Shown piece by piece: positions 1 to 6,482 of a DNA stretch of 10,768 nucleotides. The first letter of the stretch is position 1. The number at the start of each line of letters is the position of its first letter. The notes beneath the pieces are model-generated. The model searched no databases, was not told the DNA's origin, and saw only the letters and a list, made by a program, of their open reading frames with translations. The DNA is from Anaerolineales bacterium (GTDB lineage: Bacteria; Chloroflexota; Anaerolineae; Anaerolineales; E44-bin32). Position numbers and translations under genes: made by a program. The stretch lies in NCBI GenBank assembly GCA_023144145.1, contig JAGLGG010000058.1, forward strand, positions 1-10,768, read 5' to 3'.

Positions 1-851
1 CAGGTTGAGTTAACAATTGGCCAAGCTTTCAACCCCGCAATCGTTGCAGAGACGATGTATGCAAGAAAGGTAAGATTTGCACCATCCCGTTCGAATATCG
101 CTTTATTTCTTTTGCGGTCTGCCACAACCCGACTCAAATCTACCTCAACCACCGTGGTGACATGCGCACTCGTCTTGCGGGATCGAATCATATGTTCGGC
201 GATCCGTTTTCGAACCACGTCCACAGGCAGCACGCTTCCGGGTTCCATTTGAGAAGAGGCCTCATCAAATTCGCCGTTCGAATCAGCCCCAAATATCTCC
301 TCAGTGGGTCTGAATAATTCACCGGAGCCAGGTTCTTCCCAAGCTGCTCCAGGTTTACGTTCAACAATTGCCATAAGGTCCTTCTTGGTAATTCTGCCCT
401 TGCTTCCTGTTCCTTTCACCTTAGTAAGATCAACACGATGTTCGGCAGCAATTCGAGCTACCACCGGGGAGATGAAGCCCACCTCGCCCTCAACTGTCGT
501 TTCCTGCAACGGTCGGGCTCTCTTTGCCTCAGGTTTCTTCTCGAGCACAGGCACCTCACTTGATGTCGCTGCTGATTCTCGCGTTATTTCGAGGGCCTTC
601 GGAACTTCTTCCCCGGGCTCTCCAATCATCGCCAGAATCGCCCCTGCGCCCACTGTTTCACCCTCACTTACATACACTTTCAACAAACTCCCGCTTGCAG
701 GCGAAGGTATTTCGGTATCGACCTTATCTGTGTTGATTTCCAACAACGGCTCAAACTCTTCAATTGTTTCCCCCTCCTGCTTAAGCCACTTCGTAACCGT
801 CCCTTCGACTACTGATTCTCCAAGTTGGGGCATATGTACTTCGATGGGCAT
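1..851 (-). CDS. Dihydrolipoamide acyltransferase (E2) of a 2-oxoacid dehydrogenase complex, 3' end cut by window edge
   Basis: The frame is open from an ATG at 851 to the window edge, giving about 283 residues. Residues 1-75 form a lipoyl domain with the lipoylation motif TDKVDTE (Lys43). Residues about 130-165 form a peripheral subunit-binding domain (ISPVVARIAAEHRVDL, then GTGSKGRITKKDL). An acidic linker follows, and from about 210 the start of the acyltransferase core (VVRKRIAEHMIRS, then TTVVEVDLSRV). The core's catalytic His/Asp motif would lie outside the window. E2 takes the acyl group from E1 on its lipoyl arm and passes it to CoA, forming the cytoplasmic core of the complex. The start lies 18 nt after the E1-beta stop, behind a GGACGGAG ribosome-binding site. 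The family is certain; a branched-chain rather than pyruvate substrate is inferred from the E1 genes upstream. A lipoamide dehydrogenase (E3) gene is not in view. Confidence 0.93.
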   Translation of the reverse strand, partial: MPIEVHMPQLGESVVEGTVTKWLKQEGETIEEFEPLLEINTDKVDTEIPSPASGSLLKVYVSEGETVGAGAILAMIGEPGEEVPKALEITRESAATSSEVPVLEKKPEAKRARPLQETTVEGEVGFISPVVARIAAEHRVDLTKVKGTGSKGRITKKDLMAIVERKPGAAWEEPGSGELFRPTEEIFGADSNGEFDEASSQMEPGSVLPVDVVRKRIAEHMIRSRKTSAHVTTVVEVDLSRVVADRKRNKAIFERDGANLTFLAYIVSATIAGLKAWPIVNST

Positions 852-869
852 ATTCCGCTCCGTCCGCTG

Positions 870-1856
870 TTAGAATTCAGCCAGTTCTTGAATCGCATCG
901 GATATCTTCTTCGGATCAAGCATGAACCAATTTTGTAATGGGTGGCTGTAAGGTGCTGCAGGGACATCAGGGCCTGCAAGTCGGCGAATAGGGGCGTCTA
1001 AGTATGTGAAGGCATCCTCGGCCAGAATCGCCGAAATCTCAGCTCCAAACCCTCCGGTGAGATTATCCTCGTAGACAATTAGGACTTTCCCCGTTTTTTG
1101 GACGGACGCGAGAATGGTTTTCTTGTCGATTGGTGTAATTGTCCGAAGGTCAATTACTTCTACGTCAATTCCTTTCGATTCTGCCGCCTGCGCTGCCTGA
1201 AGGGTGTAATAATGCATCATTCCATAGGCAATCACTGTTAGGTCAGTTCCTGGTCGAGACACATTCGCTGCACCTATTGGTACAAGAACTTCTTCATCCT
1301 CGGGTATTTCACCCTTAATCAAACGATAACCCTTCTTGGGCTCGAAATAGATCACAGGATTTGGATCACGGATCGCAGATTTCAAAAGTCCTTTCGCATC
1401 ATACGGGTTAGACGGGATTACAACTTTAAGGCCTGGTACATGAGCGAAGAAGGCTTCAACGGATTGGGAGTGATAAAGACCACCCCCTATTCCACCTCCA
1501 TATGGAGCGCGAATGACCATGGGAACTTGCCATTCACCATTTGAGCGATAACACATTCGTGCTGCCTCGTTCACAATTTGATTGAAGGCAGGATGAATAA
1601 AATCGGCAAATTGGATCTCACAAATAGGTCGCAGGCCATAAAGCGCGGCTCCAATCCCAACACCAACGATAGAAAGTTCTGCAAGAGGAGAATCAAGAAC
1701 CCTTTCGCCCCCGTACTTTTCATACAAACCTTCAGTCGCACGAAAAACCCCTCCCCGGGGTCCCACATCTTCACCTACGATGAAGACATTTTCATCCCGG
1801 GCCAATTCTTCATCCATCGCCTGGCGAATCCCCTCAATAAGTGTGACTTCAGGCAT
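870..1856 (-). CDS. 2-oxoacid dehydrogenase E1 component, beta subunit (branched-chain type)
   Basis: A 328-residue protein, the usual size for E1-beta. It pairs with the alpha subunit as an alpha2-beta2 thiamine-diphosphate enzyme that decarboxylates a 2-oxoacid and acylates the lipoyl group of E2. Visible landmarks are the N-terminal GEDVGPRGGVFRAT stretch (28-41), DSPLAE with the cofactor-activating Glu60, the active-site loop with YHSQS (His129), AHVPGLKVVIPSNP (138-151) and RDPNPVIYFEPK (163-174). These fit branched-chain 2-oxoacid dehydrogenase beta subunits well. I chose the ATG at 1856 because MPEVTL begins where the family begins and GGAGG lies 9 nt upstream. A longer reading to 1943 only adds an unrelated basic extension that overlaps E1-alpha out of frame. 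The start overlaps the E1-alpha stop by 8 bases (ATGCCTGA), which suggests translational coupling. Pyruvate dehydrogenase E1-beta is the main alternative. Confidence 0.95.
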   Translation of the reverse strand: MPEVTLIEGIRQAMDEELARDENVFIVGEDVGPRGGVFRATEGLYEKYGGERVLDSPLAELSIVGVGIGAALYGLRPICEIQFADFIHPAFNQIVNEAARMCYRSNGEWQVPMVIRAPYGGGIGGGLYHSQSVEAFFAHVPGLKVVIPSNPYDAKGLLKSAIRDPNPVIYFEPKKGYRLIKGEIPEDEEVLVPIGAANVSRPGTDLTVIAYGMMHYYTLQAAQAAESKGIDVEVIDLRTITPIDKKTILASVQKTGKVLIVYEDNLTGGFGAEISAILAEDAFTYLDAPIRRLAGPDVPAAPYSHPLQNWFMLDPKKISDAIQELAEF

Positions 1857-2856
1857 TTTGGATATCCTCCACAAATACAGGAAACGAAGCATCCTCGATA
1901 TCAGGGAACGGTGCCTGCTCCGCGAACTGGATTGCTTCTTCAACAGCAGCCTTGGCGCGCGTCTGCAATTCGTCTTCGGCCGCCTGGTTCAAAACACCTT
2001 CTTGCATCAAGTGAGCGCGATACATATCTAAAGGATCTTGTGCCTTCATCGCCTCGATTTCTTCCTTCGATCGGTAAGATCGGTCGTCATCATCCGAGGA
2101 ATGAGGTGTCATCCGGCTGACACACACTTCAATTACGGTTGGACCCCCACCGCTACGGGCCTTATCAACGGCTCGCTTCACGCTTTGATAGGTTTCTAAA
2201 ACATCCAGCCCATTAACACTGATTCCCTCCAGGCCCAATCCCTTTGCTTTCTGTGCAACACTTGAGACCGCCATCTGCTTAGGCTGCGGTACAGAAATGG
2301 CATATTCATTATTTTCAACCAGGAAGATCACTGGTAGTTGGTGAATAGCTGCCCAATTCACCCCTTCATACCATTCCCCCTGTGAGGTTGATCCTTCTCC
2401 GATGGAAGTGAGCACAACCGCACGATCTCCCCGCATTTTTATCGCCAATCCAATGCCAGAGGCGTGTGGTGTCTGTGTCGCAACTGGTGAAGAATGGCTT
2501 ACAACATTTGCTCGTCGCAAGCTCCAATGGCTTGGCATTTGTCGAGCGCCCGACGACGGTTCCCCCTTCTTTCCTAACAAACCGAGCACAAACTCCTTTG
2601 GTGTGAGTCCAAAGGCCAAAAGCATCGCTAAATCCCGGTAATATGGCACAAGCCAATCCACCCCTCGTTCCATCGCAAATGCTGCACCCACTTGTGCGGC
2701 TTCATGACCAATACCGGAAATATGAAAAGCGATCTTACCTTGCCGATGTATTATCCAAGCACGTTCGTCGAGTTTTCTAGACAAGAGCATTGTCCAGTAC
2801 ATCTCGAGCATGGTTTTATTACTCAATATGGTTTGGGTCTCTTCAACGTCAACCAT
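1849..2856 (-). CDS. 2-oxoacid dehydrogenase E1 component, alpha subunit (branched-chain type)
   Basis: A 335-residue thiamine-diphosphate subunit. Landmarks are PYYRDLAMLLAFG (71-83), SSGARQMPSHW (101-111), the diphosphate-binding motif beginning GEG at 153 and closing with ENN at 181-183, YAISVP (185-190), and the PHSSDDDDRSYR loop at 251-262. The last matches the HS-S/T-DD loop of branched-chain 2-oxoacid dehydrogenases, so 2-oxoisovalerate and related acids from Val, Leu and Ile are the likely substrates; this specificity is inferred. The start is the ATG at 2856, 7 nt after GGAGG. A TTG 18 nt further upstream is in frame but would place the ribosome-binding site inside the gene. It is first of three tightly spaced genes (E1-alpha, E1-beta, E2) and lies 135 nt downstream of the membrane iron-sulfur oxidoreductase gene on the same strand. 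Confidence 0.94.
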   Translation of the reverse strand: MVDVEETQTILSNKTMLEMYWTMLLSRKLDERAWIIHRQGKIAFHISGIGHEAAQVGAAFAMERGVDWLVPYYRDLAMLLAFGLTPKEFVLGLLGKKGEPSSGARQMPSHWSLRRANVVSHSSPVATQTPHASGIGLAIKMRGDRAVVLTSIGEGSTSQGEWYEGVNWAAIHQLPVIFLVENNEYAISVPQPKQMAVSSVAQKAKGLGLEGISVNGLDVLETYQSVKRAVDKARSGGGPTVIEVCVSRMTPHSSDDDDRSYRSKEEIEAMKAQDPLDMYRAHLMQEGVLNQAAEDELQTRAKAAVEEAIQFAEQAPFPDIEDASFPVFVEDIQNA

Positions 2857-2919
2857 TATGCTTCCTCCGTGCAAGTCCTATATCGGGCATATTTCTATGA
2901 GTATTTAAGGCTTAATCGA

Positions 2920-2933
2920 GGATCTTAAGATCC
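2920..2933. promoter_or_regulatory. Perfect 14-bp palindrome upstream of the E1-alpha gene (possible operator)
   Basis: GGATCTTAAGATCC is a perfect 14-bp palindrome about 65 nt upstream of the E1-alpha start, in the 135-nt gap after the iron-sulfur oxidoreductase gene. The position suits a repressor site for the dehydrogenase operon. I could not find a convincing -35/-10 pair in the gap, and a 14-bp palindrome can arise by chance, so the regulatory role is a guess. Confidence 0.25.
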
Positions 2934-2991
2934 ATCCACCCTTCCTAATCAAAGAAAATCCGCCCTCCAATCCCCTCATGGAAAAACACAT

Positions 2992-5031
2992 CTATGTCTC
3001 TGGCAAGTGAGTGGACTTTTCAGCAATCTCAGAGCCTTCAGCAAGAATTTCAACGATATCTTGCACTTTGATTAGATCTCCCGAGGCGTTGGCGGCATCG
3101 TTGAGCATGATCATGCAGAAAGGACAGGCAACGGCCAACGTATCCGCTCCTGAATCAACTGCCTCCCTCAATCGATTCGCGCTCACGCGCTCATCACCTT
3201 GCTCCTCTTCCTTCCACATCTGCGCGCCACCTGCACCGCAACAAAATGAGTTTGAACCTGATCGTTCGAGCTCCTGAATTTCCGTCCCGATTTGAATTAG
3301 TGTGTGTCGTGGAGAATCGATAACGCCATTTTGGCGGCCCAGGAAACATGGGTCATGAAAGGTGATCGTTTCCGTGTGATTCTTCCGTTCTACGTCTAAT
3401 TGCCCATTGGAAATTAACTCCTCCAATAATTGGGTATGATGGATAACATCATACTCACCACCAAATGCGGGGTACTCATTCTTGAGTGTGTGGAGACAAT
3501 GCGGACATGTCGTAACAATCCGTTTTGGCGCAACATCATTCAAGCGTTGAACATTTTCCTGTGCTAATTCATAAAATAGGTATTCATTTCCTGAGCGTCG
3601 CGCTGAATCCCCGGTACACCTTTCTTGATCGCCAAGAACGGCAAAATTTACCCCAGCCTTATTAAGCAATTTGGCAAATGCAATTGCGGTTTTTTGAGCT
3701 CGAGGATCTGTCGCTGGGGCGCAACCAACCCACCACAGGATATCCGCATCGGGATTCTGAGCGATGGTGGGAACATTCTCGCCTTCTGCCCATTTCAGTC
3801 GTTCTTCGGGGGCAAGGTTCCACGGATTCGCGGCCCGCTCCATCCCTCGATAGGCTGTCTGTAGCTCCTCCGGGAATGCGTTCTCCATGAGCACCAGATG
3901 GCGTCGGATCTCCAAGATATCTCTCATCGGTTCATTCCCAACTGGGCAGATATCCACACAAGCTCCGCACGCCGTACACGCCCAGATTGCTTCCGGCGTG
4001 ATGGCAAAATCCGTAAGCTTCTGACTACTATTTTCCCCAGCCGCTAGGCGGCCCCATTCTTGATTGAGAAAATATCGCTTATTGATCTCAAGAGCTGCGG
4101 GAGAAAGGACTTTTCCTGTCTCATACGCTGGACAAACATCTTGACAACGATTACACATGATGCAGGCATACGCATCCATGATCCCCGACCAGGACAAATG
4201 CTCAAGCCTCTCCGCACCGAATTGCTCGATACTTTCATCTTCGAAATCAAGAGCTGTTAACTCTCCCATCGATAGGCGCTCAGGTCGAAGCAGATAATTC
4301 AGTGGAGCCATAATCAGATGGATGTGTTTGCTGGTCGGGAAATAGGGTACAAATGCTAAGATCCCCCCCAATGCAGCCCACCATCCGAGATGCCGCCCAA
4401 GAATCAAAGAGGATGGCTCAGAATTTGCCAACAATCCCGCCACGGCAGATGCAAATGGTTGCCATGGGTCCATTCCTTCGAGAGCAAGCTGAAAAATGGA
4501 TCCGCTGAAACGGCCTCCTACGTGGAGCAAAATGAATATGCCCACGATAAGTGAATCTCGCCGGATTCCTATTCGCGCTTTTGGATGGAGTAAAGTTTCT
4601 TGTCGGATCGTGAGGTATGCTGGACGTATCACAAAACGACGCACCAGCAGGGCGACCATTCCCATTAACGCCATGATGGTCAATATGTCGGCTCCCAGTC
4701 GATAGATATTGCCTACCAATCCATCCCCAAACAATCGAAAATCGGTAATGAAACCTTCCAAAACATCACCCAGATTGACCAGGAAATAGTAGATAAATCC
4801 CCACGCAACCATTGCATGAAACCCACTTGGTAATAAACGCATTCGAAAAACTGGAATAAGGAAAAATGTCTTAAGAAAGACATCCTTAATCCGGGATGGA
4901 ACGCGCTTCCAGTCAGGTTTTCCAACCCCTCGATCGATGGTTTTTATTATTTTATTGGCGGCTCTTACTGCGAGGATGGCAACTAGGAGTGACGCAAGTG
5001 AAAAGAGTACCCTTTCAGGGACAGTCAGCAT
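2992..5031 (-). CDS. Membrane iron-sulfur (CCG-domain) oxidoreductase, EMO/EtfD-like ETF:quinone oxidoreductase candidate
   Basis: A 679-residue protein. Residues 1-245 hold five or six hydrophobic segments (about 7-24, 72-92, 112-131, 158-176, 215-232) with histidines able to bind heme b (His72, His170, His214, His236/238), as in NarI-like cytochrome domains. Next come two ferredoxin-type 4Fe-4S motifs, Cys290/293/296/300 and Cys352/355/358/362, each ending CP. Then come two CCG-type domains: Cys437, Cys472, CPHC at 509-512; and Cys562, CCG at 597-599, CPFC at 636-639. The first has CTGDSARR instead of CCG. This layout matches HdrD/GlpC-like proteins fused to a membrane cytochrome, including EMO/EtfD, which move electrons from reduced ETF to menaquinone at the membrane. 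The role in acyl-CoA oxidation is inferred and is supported by the branched-chain dehydrogenase genes downstream. No strong ribosome-binding site precedes the ATG at 5031. A generic heterodisulfide-reductase-like function is the alternative. Confidence 0.87.
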   Translation of the reverse strand: MLTVPERVLFSLASLLVAILAVRAANKIIKTIDRGVGKPDWKRVPSRIKDVFLKTFFLIPVFRMRLLPSGFHAMVAWGFIYYFLVNLGDVLEGFITDFRLFGDGLVGNIYRLGADILTIMALMGMVALLVRRFVIRPAYLTIRQETLLHPKARIGIRRDSLIVGIFILLHVGGRFSGSIFQLALEGMDPWQPFASAVAGLLANSEPSSLILGRHLGWWAALGGILAFVPYFPTSKHIHLIMAPLNYLLRPERLSMGELTALDFEDESIEQFGAERLEHLSWSGIMDAYACIMCNRCQDVCPAYETGKVLSPAALEINKRYFLNQEWGRLAAGENSSQKLTDFAITPEAIWACTACGACVDICPVGNEPMRDILEIRRHLVLMENAFPEELQTAYRGMERAANPWNLAPEERLKWAEGENVPTIAQNPDADILWWVGCAPATDPRAQKTAIAFAKLLNKAGVNFAVLGDQERCTGDSARRSGNEYLFYELAQENVQRLNDVAPKRIVTTCPHCLHTLKNEYPAFGGEYDVIHHTQLLEELISNGQLDVERKNHTETITFHDPCFLGRQNGVIDSPRHTLIQIGTEIQELERSGSNSFCCGAGGAQMWKEEEQGDERVSANRLREAVDSGADTLAVACPFCMIMLNDAANASGDLIKVQDIVEILAEGSEIAEKSTHLPET

Positions 5032-5250
5032 TCAATTGGTCCATTTGGCGAAATTGCTCATAGAAAATTGAGTATGACGAATTTTGTCTAATTTATACGT
5101 TTGAAAGTTTACCACAGTGGGAGTTGCTGTTTTTTGTCAGGGGCTCTGCTTGTCCTGAAACCTTACTGGCAATAAATGTCAGCAGTGGTGGCTCCCACGT
5201 TGGCGGTGTATGTATTACCCAGATTTTATATGACATCCTCCGAGACGACT

Positions 5251-5436
5251 TTCTGGAGTGCAGCAGGCCTAAGCTCCGCTTAGGTATGCTACTGCAACCT
5301 GAGCGGAGCTCAGGCCGAAGCTCCTGGAATGTTGGGTAATCTTCGCATTTCCGCAGGCTTCGCCTGCGCCCAGCGGCAAGCCGCTGGACTCCTAAGGACA
5401 GGATGTGCGCCAGCTTCGTCTAGGCTTCAAAGCTGG
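5251..5436. repeat. Cluster of short palindromes with 2-3 nt loops (REP-like patch)
   Basis: Within the 461-nt gap between two genes, at least four near-identical small palindromes sit in about 120 nt: CCTAAGC-TCC-GCTTAGG (5268-5284), CCTGAGC-GGA-GCTCAGG (5298-5314), GCAGGC-TTC-GCCTGC (5353-5367) and CAGCGGC-AA-GCCGCTG (5371-5386). A longer inverted pair, CCAGCTT/AAGCTGG, spans 5410-5436. The patch begins TTCTGGAGTGC, which recurs at 10404-10414 beside similar palindromes. It looks like repetitive extragenic palindromic DNA. The remainder of the gap, 5032-5250, shows no gene or convincing promoter. Confidence 0.6.
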
Positions 5437-5441
5437 AAAAT

Positions 5442-5472
5442 AAAAATGGAGCGCTAATTGCGCTCCATTTTT
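5442..5472 (-). terminator. Strong bidirectional intrinsic terminator
   Basis: AAAAATGGAGCGC, a 5-nt loop (TAATT) and GCGCTCCATTTTT form a perfect stem with A and T tracts on either side, so it can terminate in both directions. It lies about 20 nt after the stop of the four-cysteine protein gene and most likely ends that transcript, insulating it from the palindrome patch and the iron-sulfur oxidoreductase gene. Confidence 0.88.
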
Positions 5473-5492
5473 GTTAATATGCGTGGACGGGA

Positions 5493-5858
5493 CTACGCAG
5501 CTCGAGCTCTGCTGAGTTCCTCTTCACCAGTAAGGTGAAGTTTATTCGTCGCGAGATATGCCCGCATGTCCTCCAGTGCAACGTCGTACATTTTAAGAAG
5601 CCCTGAATCAGAGCCCTTGTGTCTTCGAAGCACTTGAAGTGCACAAGGTGTGCACCCTCTCATGGCACGATAGGAATCCGTCTCGCATGCCATGCAGCCA
5701 TTTAGGCGAATCATCGCCAGGGAGAACGCCAAACTCTCCAGGTGATCTTCGGGGAGAAAGGAGACTTTATCGATCAAATTCCGCCATTTATCCCCCCTTG
5801 AATTTCGAATATGCGGAATCGTTTCCGGAGGAAATAGAATATCGTTATCAGCATACAT
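5493..5858 (-). CDS. Small conserved-looking protein with paired CxxC motifs, function unknown
   Basis: A 121-residue protein from the ATG at 5858; an in-frame ATG at 5882 would add eight residues but has no ribosome-binding site, while GGAG lies 11 nt before 5858. The N-terminal part (LFPPETIPHIRNSRGDKW) looks like a compact start. A predicted helix with a hydrophobic face leads into NGCMACETDSYRAMRGC followed by TPC. Counted from the 5858 start, the cysteines are 55, 58, 69 and 72, spaced CX2C-X10-CX2C. Four cysteines in this spacing could bind zinc or an iron-sulfur cluster. The rest is charged and helical. There is no signal peptide or membrane segment, so it is probably cytoplasmic. I have the impression of having seen similar proteins in Chloroflexota but know no function. 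It stands alone with its own terminator. Confidence 0.75.
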   Translation of the reverse strand: MYADNDILFPPETIPHIRNSRGDKWRNLIDKVSFLPEDHLESLAFSLAMIRLNGCMACETDSYRAMRGCTPCALQVLRRHKGSDSGLLKMYDVALEDMRAYLATNKLHLTGEEELSRARAA

Positions 5859-5919
5859 GCCCTTCACCACTCCATATACCATATTATGTTAGCGCCGCCG
5901 ACCGGTGCCGATCCAATTG

Positions 5920-5947
5920 TAGAGGCACGGGTTCCCGTCCCCGCACG
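5920..5947. repeat. GC-rich imperfect palindrome upstream of the four-Cys protein gene
   Basis: The stretch GGCACGGGTTCCCGTCCCC is an imperfect inverted repeat in otherwise AT-leaning intergenic DNA, about 60 nt upstream of the start at 5858 and probably within its 5' leader. It resembles the GTAGGGACGGGTTCCCGTCCC type of dispersed intergenic element that I associate with related genomes. It could equally be a leader hairpin. Confidence 0.3.
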
Positions 5948-6003
5948 GTACCTTGGTACTATAGTCCAATTAACCATCAATTAATGGGAAGATAACGTAA
6001 ATT

Positions 6004-6033
6004 CGGTTCAAATGAATTGAATCCGGGTTTTTT
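6004..6033 (+). terminator. Orphan plus-strand terminator-like hairpin
   Basis: CGGTTCAA (6004-6011), loop ATGAA, and TTGAATCCG (6017-6025, one bulged T) form a stem, followed by GG and TTTTTT at 6028-6033. This is the form of a plus-strand intrinsic terminator, yet I see no plus-strand gene upstream. On the minus strand the hairpin has no U tract. It may end a short unannotated RNA, block antisense transcription or be coincidental. Confidence 0.4.
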
Positions 6034-6046
6034 CTACTTTTTCGAG

Positions 6047-6318
6047 CTACTTAAATGCATTTTCACCACTGAGAGCCCAATAACCTACAAGGTAGGCGCG
6101 GATTGATTGGATTGCAGCAAGAAGGATGCCAAGTGAATAAATTGCTCGGCTCGATGTGCTTCAAAGCTTCTGAAATGGAGCTGGAACCGCCCATTTTCGT
6201 CAATCCTACACATGCTTGAGACCAATATTAACGGATTCACAAAGACAAATTGCAATGCTCACCATCATGAGAGCACCAATGGTGTTGATCGCCAACGTTA
6301 AATTATGAGTACACTGAT
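6047..6318 (-). pseudogene. Possible frameshifted remnant of a small membrane protein gene
   Basis: The space between the transpeptidase and the four-Cys protein has no intact gene, but protein-like pieces lie on the minus strand in two frames. One frame (6206-6328) reads through a hydrophobic LAINTIGALMMVSIAICL. The next frame (6085-6258) continues with FVNPLILVSSMCRIDENG and a polar stretch ending FEAHRAEQF. The first frame then resumes with YSLGILLAAIQSIRAYLVGY and a natural-looking end ENAFK before TAG at 6047. Spliced together they give a protein of about 90 residues with two membrane segments. Two compensating shifts would explain it. I do not recognise the family, and chance remains possible. 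Confidence 0.3.
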
Positions 6319-6396
6319 AAAACTTCCCTCAACGCGAGTAGGCCCTCTTCTTGTAACTGACCTTTTTTCATTGGACTCAATTATCCAATTTGAATC

Positions 6397-6422
6397 AAAA
6401 AAGGACGATCATGAGATCGCCC
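6397..6422 (-). terminator. Intrinsic terminator of the L,D-transpeptidase gene
   Basis: On the minus strand GGGCGATC, loop TCAT and GATCGTCC form an 8-bp stem (one G-U pair) followed directly by TTTTTT. It lies about 60 nt after the transpeptidase stop and is in the right orientation to end that transcript. Confidence 0.85.
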
Positions 6423-6482
6423 TTCTCGCAGAACTGAACCCCACTCTCACACTAAAAATGGTCTGCTCTTATGTCGATCAGA

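Noticed and set aside
304..873. Plus-strand open frame of 189 codons antisense to the E2 gene
   Set aside because: The minus strand encodes a clear lipoyl domain and binding domain here. The plus reading is Ser/Pro-rich, resembles no family and has no ribosome-binding site.
1857..1943. N-terminal extension of E1-beta to 1943
   Set aside because: The added residues are basic and unrelated to the family, overlap E1-alpha out of frame and lie upstream of the good ribosome-binding site.
1578..2120. Plus-strand open frame of 180 codons across the E1-alpha/E1-beta junction
   Set aside because: It is a shadow of two well-supported minus-strand genes and has no domain or motif of its own.
5032..5120. 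Promoter for the iron-sulfur oxidoreductase gene
   Set aside because: TATAAA and CATACT are present on the minus strand, but neither has an acceptable -35 at 16-18 nt nor an extended -10.
5639..5995. Plus-strand open frame ending just before the orphan plus-strand terminator
   Set aside because: The position is suggestive, but it is antisense to the four-Cys protein gene over most of its length and the translation has low-complexity, non-protein-like composition.
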